A DNA stretch of 64,000 nucleotides from Sinomonas gamaensis (GTDB lineage Bacteria > Actinomycetota > Actinomycetes > Actinomycetales > Micrococcaceae): contig NZ_SSCL01000001.1 of the NCBI RefSeq assembly GCF_005876955.1, forward strand, positions 186,001-250,000, written 5' to 3'. Under the pieces are notes generated by a model that searched no databases, was not told where the DNA came from, and saw only the letters and a program-made list of their open reading frames with translations. Below, piece after piece: positions 35,297 through 44,609 of this stretch. A program made the translations under genes and the position numbers. How positions within the stretch are numbered: position 1 is the first letter of the stretch; every line of letters starts with the position of its first letter.

Positions 35297-36892
35297 GTGT
35301 CCAACGAGAAGCCCGTCGTCCTCCTCGCCGAGGAACTTTCGCCTGCCACCATCGATGCCCTCGGCCCCGACTTCGAGATCCGTCACGCCGACGGCGCCGA
35401 CCGCTCCCAGCTTCTTCCCGCCATCGCAGACGTCGACGCGATCCTCGTCCGCTCCGCCACGAAGGTGGACGCCGAGGCGATCGCAGCAGCCAAGAAGCTC
35501 AAGGTCATCGCCCGCGCAGGCGTCGGCCTGGACAACGTCGATATCAAGGCCGCCACGCAGGCGGGCGTCATGGTGGTCAATGCGCCGACGTCGAACATCG
35601 TGTCCGCCGCCGAACTCACGTGCGGCCACATCCTGAGCCTCGCCCGCAACATCCCCGCCGCAAACGGTTCCCTCAAGGGCGGCGAGTGGAAGCGGTCCAA
35701 GTTCGCGGGAATCGAGCTGCTCGACAAGACGCTCGGCGTGATCGGCCTGGGCCGCATCGGGGCGCTGGTCGCCGCGCGCATGCAGGCGTTCGAGATGAAT
35801 GTGGTCGCCTTCGACCCGTACGTCACCTCGGCGCGCGCAGCTCAGCTCGGCGTCAAGCTCGTCACCCTCGACGAACTCCTCGCACAGAGCGACTTCATCA
35901 CGATCCACATGCCGAAGACCCCGGAAACCGTCGGCATGCTGGGAGCGGACGCCTTCGAGAAGATGAAGAAGACCGCATACGTGGTCAACGTGGCCCGCGG
36001 CGGGCTCGTCGACGAGGACGCGCTCACGAAGGCCCTCGAGGCCGGGCAGATCGCGGGCGCGGGCATCGACGTCTTCGAGAAGGAGCCCAGCACCAATCTC
36101 CCCTTCTTCGAGTACCCGAACGTCGTCGTCACGCCGCACCTCGGTGCCTCGACGGACGAGGCCCAGGAGAAGGCTGGCATCTCGGTCGCGAAGTCGGTGC
36201 GGCTCGCCCTCGCCGGCGAGCTCGTCCCGGATGCCGTCAACGTCGCTGGCGGGGTCATCGCCCCCGACGTGCGCCCGGGCATTCCGCTGATCGAGAAGCT
36301 CGGCCGCATCTTCACCGCCCTGAGCCACGAGCCGGTGGCGCAGATCGATGTCGAGGTCGCGGGCGAGATCGCCTCGCTCGACGTCAAGTCCCTTGAGCTC
36401 GCCGCGCTGAAGGGCGTATTCACGGACGTCGTCTCGGAGAAGGTCTCCTACGTCAACGCGCCGGTTCTCGCGGAGCAGCGCGGTGTTGCGGTCCGTCTGC
36501 TGACCACGTCCGAGGCAGAGGATTACCGGAACGTCCTGACCATTCGCGGCCTGCTCACCGACGGCAGCCAGGTCTCGGTCGCGGGCACGCTGACGGGTCC
36601 GAAGCAGATCCAGAAGCTCGTGGGCATCAACGGCTACGACCTCGAGATCCCCGTCTCGGAGCACCTCGTGGTGATGACCTACACCGACCGCCCCGGCGTC
36701 ATCGGAACGATCGGCCACATCCTCGGCATGAACGGCGTCAACATCGCCGGCATGCAGGTGGCCCGCGCCGAGCAGGCCGGCGAGGCGATGGCGCTCCTCA
36801 CGGTCGACTCGAAGATCCCGGCCAACGTGCTCGAAACCGTGAAGAGCGAGATCGGCGCGACCGCGGTGCGGGAGATCGACCTCGAGGACTAG
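35297..36892 (+). CDS. serA: D-3-phosphoglycerate dehydrogenase SerA
   Basis: First step of serine synthesis. 531 residues, the long (type 1) form of actinobacteria: substrate/nucleotide domains with GLGRIGALVAARMQAF (about 149-164), NVARGGLVDEDAL, the TPHLGAST catalytic His block near residue 280, an intervening ASB domain (about 320-450), and a C-terminal ACT domain for serine feedback (DRPGVIGTIGHILGMNGVNIAGM). GTG 35297 follows GGAGAGG (35282-35288). The 170 bp after ilvC show no gene or clear terminator, so read-through from ilvBNC is possible. Confidence 0.96.
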   Translation: MSNEKPVVLLAEELSPATIDALGPDFEIRHADGADRSQLLPAIADVDAILVRSATKVDAEAIAAAKKLKVIARAGVGLDNVDIKAATQAGVMVVNAPTSNIVSAAELTCGHILSLARNIPAANGSLKGGEWKRSKFAGIELLDKTLGVIGLGRIGALVAARMQAFEMNVVAFDPYVTSARAAQLGVKLVTLDELLAQSDFITIHMPKTPETVGMLGADAFEKMKKTAYVVNVARGGLVDEDALTKALEAGQIAGAGIDVFEKEPSTNLPFFEYPNVVVTPHLGASTDEAQEKAGISVAKSVRLALAGELVPDAVNVAGGVIAPDVRPGIPLIEKLGRIFTALSHEPVAQIDVEVAGEIASLDVKSLELAALKGVFTDVVSEKVSYVNAPVLAEQRGVAVRLLTTSEAEDYRNVLTIRGLLTDGSQVSVAGTLTGPKQIQKLVGINGYDLEIPVSEHLVVMTYTDRPGVIGTIGHILGMNGVNIAGMQVARAEQAGEAMALLTVDSKIPANVLETVKSEIGATAVREIDLED

Positions 36893-36933
36893 GCCTGAGC
36901 TCGCCAGACGAGCCAGCTCATCCTGACACGCAC

Positions 36934-36977
36934 GACGACGGCGGGCCTCACCGCATGCGGTGAGGCCCGCCGTCGTC
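36934..36977. terminator. Perfect 44-nt palindrome after serA
   Basis: Uninterrupted palindrome, beginning GACGACGGCGGGCCTC and centred on GCATGC. Strong hairpin in either direction; shares the ACGACGGC outer stem with 15822 and 42179. Confidence 0.85.
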
Positions 36978-37014
36978 CGTCGACGCATTCGCCGCGCCGG
37001 TCCCGCGGATCCGG

Positions 37015-37020
37015 TAAATT
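37015..37020 (+). promoter_or_regulatory. -10 hexamer of leaderless metG
   Basis: TAAATT exactly six bases before GTG 37027. Confidence 0.55.
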
Positions 37021-37026
37021 CTTAGG

Positions 37027-38586
37027 GTGACGTCCGCAGCTGAGAAGACACCGTTCTATATCACCACCGCCATCACGTACCCCAACGGCGAGCCGCACAT
37101 CGGCCATGCCTACGAGTACATCGCGACGGACGCGATGGCGCGCTTCAAGCGGCTGGACGGCTACGACGTCTTCTTCCTCACGGGCACCGATGAGCACGGG
37201 CTCAAGATCGCGCAGTCCGCCCAGAAGGAGGGCATGACGCCCAAGGAACTGGTGGACCGCAACGTGGAACTCTACAAGGAGACCCACGCGGCGCTTGGGG
37301 TGAGCTATGACCGGTTCATCCGCACCACCGACGCCGATCACTATGCCTCCGCCCAGACGATCTGGAAGCGCATGGAGGAGAACGGGGACATCTACCTCGA
37401 CAAGTACGAGGGCTGGTACTCCGTGCGCGACGAGGCGTACTACACCGAGGACGAGACCATCGTGCGCGACGGTGTGCGGTACTCGAAGGAGACCGACACT
37501 GAAGTCACCTGGACCGCCGAGGAGAGCTACTTCTTCCGGCTTTCGGCCTATCAGGACAAGCTCCTCGAGCTCTACGCGGCGCAGCCGGAGTTCGGTGCCC
37601 CGCAGTATCGGTTCAACGAGGTCATCTCGTTCGTCAAGCGTGGACTCGAGGACCTCTCGATCTCCCGCACGACCTTCGACTGGGGAATCCCGGTTCCCGA
37701 CGCCCCTGGGCACGTCATGTACGTGTGGGTCGACGCCCTCACGAACTACCTCACCGGCGTCGGGTTCCCCGACGTCGACTCCGAGTCCTTCCAGAAGTTC
37801 TGGCCCGCGGACGTGCATGTGATCGGCAAGGACATCTCGCGTTTCCACGCGGTCTACTGGCCTGCATTCCTCATGAGCGCCGGGATCGAGGTGCCCCGGC
37901 GCGTCATGATCCACGGCTTCCTGCAGAACAACGGTGTCAAGATGTCCAAGTCGCTCGGCAACGTCGTCGCGCCGCGGGACTTCACCAGCCAGTACGGCCT
38001 GGATCAGGTGCGCTACTTCCTCCTCCGTGAGGTGCCGTTCGGTGCGGACGGGAGCTACAACCACGACGCCATCGTGGGGCGGATGAACGCCGACCTTGCG
38101 AACAATCTCGGCAATCTCGCGCAGCGGTCGCTGTCGATGGTCGCCAAGAACCTGGACGGCGTCGTACCGGAACCGGGGGAGTTCACAGCCGCCGACGAGG
38201 CCCTGCTCGAGGCCGCCGACGGACTGCTCGAGGCCGCACGCGCCGCGTTCGAGAAGCAGGAGTTCAGCCGGGCGCTCGAGGCCATCTGGGGTGTGCTCGG
38301 CGACACCAACGCGTACTTCGCCGAGCAGGCCCCCTGGGTGCTGCGCAAGACCGACCCCGCCCGCATGGCCACGGTGCTGTACGTGACGCTCGAAGTTCTG
38401 CGGATCGTGTCGGTGCTGGTTCAGCCGGTCATGCCCGGGTCCGCCGGGAAGCTCCTCGACGCCCTCGGCCAGCCGCAGGGTGACGCCCGACAGTTCTCGG
38501 CGCTCGGAGCGCGCATCCTCCCGGGGACAACGCTGCCCGCGCCGGTGCCGATCTTCCCGAAGTACGAGGAGCCGACCGAAGCCTGA
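37027..38586 (+). CDS. metG: Methionyl-tRNA synthetase
   Basis: Charges tRNA-Met. 519 residues: class I signature HIGH at 24-27, KMSKS at about 305-309 (VKMSKSLGN), a connective peptide without the zinc-binding cysteines of the E. coli type, and the anticodon-binding helical domain. It has no C-terminal EMAPII domain, as usual in actinobacteria. GTG 37027 lacks a Shine-Dalgarno sequence; the -10-like hexamer six bases upstream implies a leaderless message. The stop is directly followed by the 21-nt-period repeat array. Confidence 0.97.
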   Translation: MTSAAEKTPFYITTAITYPNGEPHIGHAYEYIATDAMARFKRLDGYDVFFLTGTDEHGLKIAQSAQKEGMTPKELVDRNVELYKETHAALGVSYDRFIRTTDADHYASAQTIWKRMEENGDIYLDKYEGWYSVRDEAYYTEDETIVRDGVRYSKETDTEVTWTAEESYFFRLSAYQDKLLELYAAQPEFGAPQYRFNEVISFVKRGLEDLSISRTTFDWGIPVPDAPGHVMYVWVDALTNYLTGVGFPDVDSESFQKFWPADVHVIGKDISRFHAVYWPAFLMSAGIEVPRRVMIHGFLQNNGVKMSKSLGNVVAPRDFTSQYGLDQVRYFLLREVPFGADGSYNHDAIVGRMNADLANNLGNLAQRSLSMVAKNLDGVVPEPGEFTAADEALLEAADGLLEAARAAFEKQEFSRALEAIWGVLGDTNAYFAEQAPWVLRKTDPARMATVLYVTLEVLRIVSVLVQPVMPGSAGKLLDALGQPQGDARQFSALGARILPGTTLPAPVPIFPKYEEPTEA

Positions 38587-38587
38587 G

Positions 38588-38668
38588 GCCGAGGTCGGGC
38601 CATGTGCCGCCGAGGTCGGGTGGTGTGGCGCCGAGGTCGGGCCGTGTGCCGCCGAGGTCGGGCCGCCG
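38588..38668 (+). repeat. Left 21-nt-period array, four units (plus orientation)
   Basis: GCCGAGGTCGGG occurs at 38588, 38609, 38630 and 38651, exactly 21 nt apart, with 9-nt linkers such as CCATGTGCC. The array fills the 82 bp between the converging metG and nuclease stop codons. Each core contains the short palindrome CCGA-GG-TCGG. Confidence 0.95.
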
Positions 38669-39634
38669 TTACGGCAGCTGCACAGCTGCGTGAGGTGTCC
38701 TCACGAAGGCCTTGACTTTCGCGCCCAACGTGATGGGGTCGTCGAGCTCCGGCCAATACACGTTGAGAACGCGCCAGCCGGCCGCAAGCAGCCGCGCCTC
38801 GCGCGCCTGCTGCTGAGCGACCTTCTCGTCTATCGGGAGGTAATCGAAGTACTTCCCGTAGCCGTGTACCTCGATGACAATCCGTCGGTTCGGCCACCCG
38901 AAATCCACTCGTTCGTGGCCTGTCGCGGTCTGGATCCAGAGTTGGAGTTCCGGTTCTGGGAGGTTCCACTCGGCGAGCAGCAGGCGAAATCGGCTCTCGG
39001 CTGGTGATTCGGAGCGACCGTCGGCCGCGAGCAGCGCCTCACGCACCTTGCGGATTCCTCGAGTCGCTTTTCCTTCACTGACGAGCCGTTGGAGAACCGC
39101 TTCGTCAGCGCCCCGGGATAGGCCGGAATCGGCGATGACTACGGCCTGCTCGAACGGTAAAAGCCGCGCACAATCGACGATTGTCCGTTCGAGCGAAGTC
39201 ACCCGGAGCGCGCCCACCAGACGGACGTCGCGAGCCGGGATTCGCTGATTATGCCGGACAACATCGCCGAGAGGTCCGCCGTCGCCGCGGCGGCTCGCGT
39301 GTGCCACATGCACCAACGGGCGTGCCCGCCACACCGACAGCCCCCAAATATGGGCTGCGGAGGTGTGGGTGTAGATATGTGATTGGCCTGACGATGCAGC
39401 ATCGTGCGCCTGGATTCTCACAAGCTCGGGGCTTGCACTGGTTCCGACGTTCGCGGCATAGACCCCACGCTCGTGCCGGACAAGTGAGCCGTCCTCGAGC
39501 AGATTCCGGATGGCTTTCCCGTCGACCCCTGCTGCTACGAGTTCCGACCGCAGGAACATCGGAGTGGCCGACGGCGATTGCTCGGCTAGTGCTTTGAGGG
39601 CTCGCGCTGACTTGGGATCCAGATTGAGGTGCAT
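38669..39634 (-). CDS. AbiEi-like N-terminal / DUF559-like endonuclease-fold protein
   Basis: 321 residues. The N-terminal winged-helix-like region (about 15-60: MFLRSELVAAGVDGKAIRNLLEDGSLVRHERGVYA style) resembles the AbiEi antitoxin N-terminal domain. The middle has THTSAAHIWGL and RVTSLERTIVDCARLL, typical of the same family. The C-terminal domain (about 215-315) resembles DUF559/Vsr-type nucleases: E in ESRFRLLL, RVDFGWPNRRIVIEVHGYGK with D-x8-E-x-H in place of the common D-x-E-x-D/K, and VLNVYWPELDD. AAGACT six bases before the ATG suggests leaderless translation. It is bracketed by inverted repeat arrays; no toxin partner gene is adjacent. The function is unproven. Confidence 0.75.
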   Translation of the reverse strand: MHLNLDPKSARALKALAEQSPSATPMFLRSELVAAGVDGKAIRNLLEDGSLVRHERGVYAANVGTSASPELVRIQAHDAASSGQSHIYTHTSAAHIWGLSVWRARPLVHVAHASRRGDGGPLGDVVRHNQRIPARDVRLVGALRVTSLERTIVDCARLLPFEQAVVIADSGLSRGADEAVLQRLVSEGKATRGIRKVREALLAADGRSESPAESRFRLLLAEWNLPEPELQLWIQTATGHERVDFGWPNRRIVIEVHGYGKYFDYLPIDEKVAQQQAREARLLAAGWRVLNVYWPELDDPITLGAKVKAFVRTPHAAVQLP

Positions 39635-39640
39635 GTCCTG

Positions 39641-39646
39641 AGTCTT
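39641..39646 (-). promoter_or_regulatory. -10 hexamer of the AbiEi/DUF559-like gene
   Basis: AAGACT on the minus strand, six bases before the ATG; same hexamer and spacing as at the ilv leader. Confidence 0.5.
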
Positions 39647-39732
39647 CAGCGGGAGCGCTGGCGGGGAGAGTCGTTCGCGTTCCTATGTGGATAACATCGG
39701 GAGGTCTGCTATGTGGGGGAGTAACTGCTTCG

Positions 39733-39828
39733 CCCGACCTCGGCGGCAGGGGGCCCGACCTCGGCGGCGGGGGGCCCGATGTCGGCGGCAGGGGGCCCGA
39801 CCTCGGCGTCACACGACCCGACCTCGGC
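39733..39828 (-). repeat. Right 21-nt-period array, five units (minus orientation)
   Basis: CCCGACCTCGGC, the exact reverse complement of the left-array core, occurs at 39733, 39754, 39796 and 39817, with a two-base variant at 39775, all 21 nt apart. It lies between the nuclease gene start and leuB and ends 51 bp before the leuB -10 hexamer. Confidence 0.95.
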
Positions 39829-39879
39829 GAAGGCTGTCCGGATAGCGAGACCAAATGCCCAGCATATGGATGACGCCGC

Positions 39880-39885
39880 TAAGGT
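39880..39885 (+). promoter_or_regulatory. -10 hexamer of leaderless leuB
   Basis: TAAGGT exactly six bases before ATG 39892. Confidence 0.55.
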
Positions 39886-39891
39886 GGCTCC

Positions 39892-40944
39892 ATGACGCAG
39901 ACTCTCGACCTTGCAGTGATCCCCGGCGACGGCATAGGCCCTGAGGTCACCACTGAGGCCCTGAAAGTCCTCCGCTCGGTGCTCGACGGCACGGGTGTCG
40001 AGGTCAAGGAGACGCACTACACCCTCGGCGCCCAGCACTGGCTCGCCACGGGGGAGACGCTCCCCGACGACGTCCTCGACGACATCCGGGGCAGGGACGC
40101 TATCCTCTTCGGCGCGGTGGGCGCCGCCCCTGGTGACACCCGCATCCCGTCGGGGCTCATCGAGCGGGAGCTGCTCCTGAAGCTGCGTTTCACCCTCGAC
40201 CACTGCGTCAACCTCCGTCCTTCGCGGTTGTACGCAGGCGTTGGGAGCCCCTTGACCGAGCCCGGCGAGGTCGACTTCGTCGTGGTGCGCGAGGGCACTG
40301 AGGGTCCCTACGTCGGCAACGGCGGTGCCCTGCGCGTCGGCACCCCGCACGAGATTGCCACCGAGGTGTCGGTCAACACGGCCTATGGCGTTGAGCGAGT
40401 TGTCCGCGACGCCTTCCGCCGTGCCTCGCAGCGGCTGCGCAAGAAGGTAACACTCGTGCACAAGCACAACGTCCTGGTCCACGCGGGTCACCTGTGGAAG
40501 CGCACGGTCGAGGCTGTTGCGGCCGAGTTCCCTGAGGTCCAGCACGACTATCTCCACGTCGACGCAGCGACGATCTTCCTCGTTACCGACCCGTCACGGT
40601 TCGACGTCATTGTGACCGACAACCTGTTCGGCGACATCCTGACGGATCTCGCTGGGGCTGTGACGGGCGGAATCGGCCTCGCCGCGTCGGGCAGCATCAA
40701 CATCGACCGCACGGCGCCGTCCATGTTCGAGCCCGTCCACGGCTCGGCGCCGGACATTGCCGGCCAGCAGAAGGCTGATCCGACGGCCGCGATCCTCTCC
40801 GCCGCGCTGCTGCTCGACCACCTGGGCCAAGGCGAAGCGGCCGCGCGGATCGAGGAGGCCGTTCGGGCCGACGTCGAGTCTCGCACCGCGGGCGAACAGC
40901 GCACGACGTCGCAGATCGGCGACGCGATCGCGGCCCGGTTGTGA
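39892..40944 (+). CDS. leuB: 3-Isopropylmalate dehydrogenase LeuB
   Basis: NAD-dependent oxidative decarboxylase of leucine synthesis. 350 residues. [12 protein letters not shown] at 8-19, [20 protein letters not shown] with the substrate arginines, [24 protein letters not shown] with the catalytic Lys, and [21 protein letters not shown] at the NAD site. No ribosome site; leaderless architecture. A compact GC hairpin follows, then ilvE. Confidence 0.97.
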   Translation: MTQTLDLAVIPGDGIGPEVTTEALKVLRSVLDGTGVEVKETHYTLGAQHWLATGETLPDDVLDDIRGRDAILFGAVGAAPGDTRIPSGLIERELLLKLRFTLDHCVNLRPSRLYAGVGSPLTEPGEVDFVVVREGTEGPYVGNGGALRVGTPHEIATEVSVNTAYGVERVVRDAFRRASQRLRKKVTLVHKHNVLVHAGHLWKRTVEAVAAEFPEVQHDYLHVDAATIFLVTDPSRFDVIVTDNLFGDILTDLAGAVTGGIGLAASGSINIDRTAPSMFEPVHGSAPDIAGQQKADPTAAILSAALLLDHLGQGEAAARIEEAVRADVESRTAGEQRTTSQIGDAIAARL

Positions 40945-40962
40945 GGCGTAAGCTGTAGGCAG

Positions 40963-40981
40963 CCCGGGGCCGTGCCCCGGG
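40963..40981 (+). terminator. Hairpin between leuB and ilvE
   Basis: CCCGGGGC-CGT-GCCCCGGG, 8-bp perfect stem with a 3-nt loop, no T-run. Confidence 0.65.
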
Positions 40982-41042
40982 GGAGTGCCGTGGAATGAAC
41001 GGGCACAGACGGGATCAAAGCCCCGATTGATGTGGAGGACCA

Positions 41043-42155
41043 ATGACTCAGAACGCCGTCGGCGTTGACTTCGCGCAGCGGCTCACCGAGAACCCGACGA
41101 GCGCTGAGCGGCGCGCCGCGATCCTCGCGGACCCGGGCTTCGGCAACTACTTCACTGATCACACTGCAGTGGTCGACTGGTCGGTAGACGCCGAGGGGCG
41201 TGGGGGTTGGCACGACGCGCGGATTGAGCCGTACGGTCCGATCGCCATGGACCCGGCGGCGGCGGTGCTCCACTACGGCCAGGAGATCTTCGAGGGCCTC
41301 AAGGCCTACCGGCACGCCGACGGCAGCGTCTGGACCTTCCGTGCTGAGGCCAACGCGCACCGCTTCAACCGCTCTGCCCGCCGCCTCGCCCTGCCCGAGC
41401 TCCCGCCGGAGCTGTTCGTCGAGTCCCTGCGCCAGCTGGTCTCGGTGGACAAGGATTGGGTGCCGAGCGGCGAGGGTGAAGCGCTGTACCTTCGGCCCTT
41501 CATGATCGCCACGGAAGCCTTCCTCGGAGTCCGCCCGGCACGTGAAGTCTCCTATCGGGTGATCGCATCGCCGGCGGGCAACTACTTCGGCGGAGAGCTC
41601 AAGCCGGTGTCCATCTGGCTGTCGGAACACTTTGCGCGGGCAGGCCACGGCGGCACGGGCGAGGCGAAGTGCGGCGGCAACTACGCGGCGTCGCTCGCGG
41701 CTCAGCTGGAGGCCGAGGAGCATGGCTGCAAGCAGGTCATCTTCCTTGACCCGTACAACGACAACGCTGTCGAGGAGCTCGGGGGGATGAACATCGTCTT
41801 CGTGTTCACCGACGGCCGGTTGGTCACTCCCGCGCTCAACGGCAACATCCTCCACGGAGTGACGCGCGATTCGGTCCTCCAGCTTGCGTCGGACCGCGGG
41901 CTCTCCGTCGAGGAGCGCAAGATCACGATCGACGAGTGGCGCGCCTCGGTGGCCGATGGCACCCTCGCGGAGGTGTTCGCGTGCGGCACAGCCGCGGTCA
42001 TCACGCCGATCAGCGAGCTCAAGACGGCCGATGGCTCGCTGGTGTCACCGCAGCCGGGCCCGGACTCGGTGGCCATGAGCATCCGCGAGCAGCTTCTCGG
42101 GATCCAGACGGGCACCGTGGAGGACCTCCACGGCTGGCTGACACGGCTCGCCTAG
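41043..42155 (+). CDS. ilvE: Branched-chain amino acid aminotransferase IlvE
   Basis: PLP enzyme (fold type IV) performing the last step of Val, Leu and Ile synthesis. 370 residues, the long actinobacterial/eukaryotic form. LHYGQEIFEGLKAYRHADG (about 77-95), RPFMIATE, the PLP lysine segment GEAKCGGNYAASLAAQ near 205-220, NGNILHGVTRDSVLQLA and FACGTAAVITPI. TGTGGAGGACC before ATG 41043 provides a ribosome site. Terminated by the hairpin at 42179. Confidence 0.96.
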   Translation: MTQNAVGVDFAQRLTENPTSAERRAAILADPGFGNYFTDHTAVVDWSVDAEGRGGWHDARIEPYGPIAMDPAAAVLHYGQEIFEGLKAYRHADGSVWTFRAEANAHRFNRSARRLALPELPPELFVESLRQLVSVDKDWVPSGEGEALYLRPFMIATEAFLGVRPAREVSYRVIASPAGNYFGGELKPVSIWLSEHFARAGHGGTGEAKCGGNYAASLAAQLEAEEHGCKQVIFLDPYNDNAVEELGGMNIVFVFTDGRLVTPALNGNILHGVTRDSVLQLASDRGLSVEERKITIDEWRASVADGTLAEVFACGTAAVITPISELKTADGSLVSPQPGPDSVAMSIREQLLGIQTGTVEDLHGWLTRLA

Positions 42156-42178
42156 GCATCGGCTCGCCTACGCAACGC

Positions 42179-42215
42179 ACGACGGCGCGTCCCCGGTTTG
42201 GGGAGGCGCCGTCGT
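42179..42215 (+). terminator. ilvE terminator
   Basis: Stem ACGACGGCGCGTCCCC/GGGGAGGCGCCGTCGT (one mismatch) with a 5-nt loop. Confidence 0.8.
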
Positions 42216-42236
42216 CGTCCGGGTGCTGGACCGCGA

Positions 42237-42242
42237 TAGGGT
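42237..42242 (+). promoter_or_regulatory. -10 hexamer of leaderless fumarylacetoacetase-family gene
   Basis: TAGGGT exactly six bases before ATG 42249. Confidence 0.5.
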
Positions 42243-42248
42243 GAGGCC

Positions 42249-43037
42249 ATGCGCATCGCCCGTTTTGTCATTGATTCTGCTGCGGATGCGGCGCCCGTCT
42301 ACGGAGTCGTCCACGGCGATCCCGGCAATGAGCAGGTTGCGGTGATCAAGGGCGACCCCTTCTACCAGGGAGTCACTCCGACGGGACAGACCCACCGTCT
42401 TGAGGATGTCCGGCTTCTCGCTCCGATCATTCCCCGCAGCAAGGTAGTGGGCATCGGGCGCAACTACGCGGACCATGCCAAGGAGCTCGGGAACGAGCTC
42501 CCCACGGAACCGGCCATGTTCCTCGTTGCGAACACGGCCGTCGTCGGACCCGGCGACCCGGTGGTGCTGCCGGAGTGGACCGAGGAGGTCTCCTACGAGG
42601 GCGAACTCTGCGTGGTGATCGGCCGGATCTGCAAGGACGTTCCCGCTGAGAAGGCGGACGATGTGATCTTCGGCTACACAGTGGGCAACGACCTCACGGC
42701 TCGGGACAAGCAGCGCTCCGACGTGCAGTGGGCTCGAGCCAAGTCCTTTGACACGTCGTCGCCGCTCGGACCGTGGATCGAAACGGAACTCGATCCCGAG
42801 GACCTCTCGCTCGTGACACGCCTCAACGGGAACGTGGTGCAGGATGGGACGACTGCGGACATGGTGTTCGGTGTGCGGGAGCTCGTCGCGGCCGTCTCGC
42901 AGGCTTTCACCCTCCTCCCCGGCGACGTGATCATGACCGGCACGCCGGCGGGCGTGGGCCTCGTCTCGGAGGGGGACCGGGTCGACGTCGAAATCGAGGG
43001 CATCGGCACGCTCTCGAACCCGATCGTGCGCCGCTGA
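42249..43037 (+). CDS. Fumarylacetoacetate hydrolase family protein
   Basis: 262 residues of the FAH superfamily (hydrolases, isomerases and decarboxylases acting on keto-acids). GIGRNYADHAKELGNELP (about 73-90), EGELCVVIGR and the metal site E-x-E near 115-117, GYTVGNDLTARDKQ, and GDVIMTGTPAGVGL near the C-terminus. The physiological substrate is unknown; small members of this type often act as oxaloacetate decarboxylase or in aromatic catabolism. Its position between ilvE and gltX is conserved in relatives (from general knowledge of such genomes). Confidence 0.92.
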   Translation: MRIARFVIDSAADAAPVYGVVHGDPGNEQVAVIKGDPFYQGVTPTGQTHRLEDVRLLAPIIPRSKVVGIGRNYADHAKELGNELPTEPAMFLVANTAVVGPGDPVVLPEWTEEVSYEGELCVVIGRICKDVPAEKADDVIFGYTVGNDLTARDKQRSDVQWARAKSFDTSSPLGPWIETELDPEDLSLVTRLNGNVVQDGTTADMVFGVRELVAAVSQAFTLLPGDVIMTGTPAGVGLVSEGDRVDVEIEGIGTLSNPIVRR

Positions 43038-43076
43038 CCGCCTCTGAGGGTCGGGGGAGGAGCTTCGCCAGCGGCC

Positions 43077-43082
43077 TAGAAT
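43077..43082 (+). promoter_or_regulatory. -10 hexamer of gltX
   Basis: TAGAAT nine bases before ATG 43092; overlapping TAGGGT at 43082-43087 is an alternative. Confidence 0.4.
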
Positions 43083-43091
43083 AGGGTCACT

Positions 43092-44609
43092 ATGACTTCC
43101 GCCGCTGAGCTGCACGACGCCAACGCCATTCCCTCCGTCACTCCGGACACCCCTGTCCGCGTCCGCTTCTGCCCGTCGCCGACCGGCACGCCCCACGTGG
43201 GCATGGTCCGCACGGCCCTCTTCAACTGGGCCTACGCGCGCCACACGGGAGGAACGTTCGTGTTCCGTATCGAAGATACCGACGCGCAGCGGGACACCGA
43301 GGAGAGCTACGAGCAGATCGTCGAAGCGCTCCGCTGGCTCGGGCTGACCTGGGACGAGGGCATCGACGTCGGCGGCCCTCACGAGCCGTATCGTCAGTCT
43401 CGCCGTCTGGACCTCTACAAGGAGGTCGCCGGGAAGCTCAAGGAGGCGGGCTTCCTCTATGAGTCCTACTCGACTCCCGACGAGATCGAGGCGAGGCATC
43501 GGGCCGCGGGGCGCGATCCCAAGCTCGGGTACGACAACTCCGACAGGGACCTGACCCCCGAGCAGATCGCCGCGTTCCGGGCCGAGGGGCGCGAACCGGT
43601 GCTCCGCTTCCGCATGCCGGAGACGGACGTGGTCTTCGACGACCTCATCCGCGGGGAAATCCGCTTCAAGGCCGGCACAGTGCCGGACTTCGTGGTGGTG
43701 CGTGCTGACGGCTCGCCGCTGTACACGCTCGTCAACCCCGTGGACGACGCGCTCATGGGGATCACCCATGTCCTGCGCGGGGAGGACCTCCTGTCCTCGA
43801 CGCCGCGTCAGGTGGCCCTCTACCACGCGCTCCATGCGGTCGGGGTCGCCGCCTACATGCCGCTCTTCGGCCACCTGCCGTACGTCATGGGCGAGGGCAA
43901 CAAGAAGCTGTCGAAGCGCGACCCCCAGTCGAATCTGTTCCACCACCGGGACCGCGGCTTCATCCCGGAAGGCCTCCTCAACTACCTGGCCCTGCTCGGC
44001 TGGTCGCTCTCCGCCGATGAGGACATCTTCACGGTCGAGCAGCTGATCGAGAACTTCGACATCAAGGACGTGCTGCCCAATCCCGCGCGGTTCGACCAGA
44101 AGAAGGCGGAAGCCATCAACGGCACGCACGTCCGCCTGCTGGCGCCCGAGGACTTCCGGGGTCGGCTCCTTCCATACCTGCGCGCCGCGGGGATAGTGGG
44201 CGAGACCCTGACGTCGCGCGAGGAGCAGATCCTCATGGAAGCCGCTCCGCTCATCCAGGAGCGCATCACGCTCCTCGGCGAGGCTCCCGGCATGCTCGGC
44301 TTCCTGTTCGCCGACGATTCAGCGATCACCGTGGAGGAGGACGCGCGGAAGGGCCTCCCCGAGAACCTCACCGAGGTGCTCGATGCCGCGATCGGGGCCC
44401 TTGAACCGCTGGCCGAGTGGACGGCCGAAGCAGTCCAGGAGGCGCTGCGGTCGGCGCTCGTCGACGGCTTGGGGATCAAGCCGCGGCTTGCCTTCGGCCC
44501 AGTGCGCACGGCTGTCTCCGGCCGCCGCGTGTCGCCGCCGCTCTTCGAGTCGATGGTCATCCTCGGCAAAGAGTCCTCGCTCGCCCGCCTCAAGGCCTTC
44601 CGTGGCTGA
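43092..44609 (+). CDS. gltX: Glutamyl-tRNA synthetase
   Basis: Charges tRNA-Glu; in actinobacteria it usually also misacylates tRNA-Gln for the amidotransferase route, which matters here because tRNA-Gln and tRNA-Glu genes follow. 505 residues; class I signature [21 protein letters not shown] (HVGM for HIGH), [10 protein letters not shown] for KMSKS, and a C-terminal anticodon-binding domain. The stop overlaps the downstream HAD gene by 8 bp. Confidence 0.97.
   Translation: MTSAAELHDANAIPSVTPDTPVRVRFCPSPTGTPHVGMVRTALFNWAYARHTGGTFVFRIEDTDAQRDTEESYEQIVEALRWLGLTWDEGIDVGGPHEPYRQSRRLDLYKEVAGKLKEAGFLYESYSTPDEIEARHRAAGRDPKLGYDNSDRDLTPEQIAAFRAEGREPVLRFRMPETDVVFDDLIRGEIRFKAGTVPDFVVVRADGSPLYTLVNPVDDALMGITHVLRGEDLLSSTPRQVALYHALHAVGVAAYMPLFGHLPYVMGEGNKKLSKRDPQSNLFHHRDRGFIPEGLLNYLALLGWSLSADEDIFTVEQLIENFDIKDVLPNPARFDQKKAEAINGTHVRLLAPEDFRGRLLPYLRAAGIVGETLTSREEQILMEAAPLIQERITLLGEAPGMLGFLFADDSAITVEEDARKGLPENLTEVLDAAIGALEPLAEWTAEAVQEALRSALVDGLGIKPRLAFGPVRTAVSGRRVSPPLFESMVILGKESSLARLKAFRG

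Noticed and set aside
38588-39828. The 21-nt arrays as CRISPR arrays
   Set aside because: The repeated core is only 12 nt, the linkers are 9 nt and partly shared, and no cas genes are present; spacer-sized unique sequence is lacking.
39249-39854. Minus-strand open frame running through the right array with repeating P-R-S-G-P peptides
   Set aside because: It exists because the 21-nt period is a multiple of three; it overlaps the nuclease gene in another frame and has no start signal.
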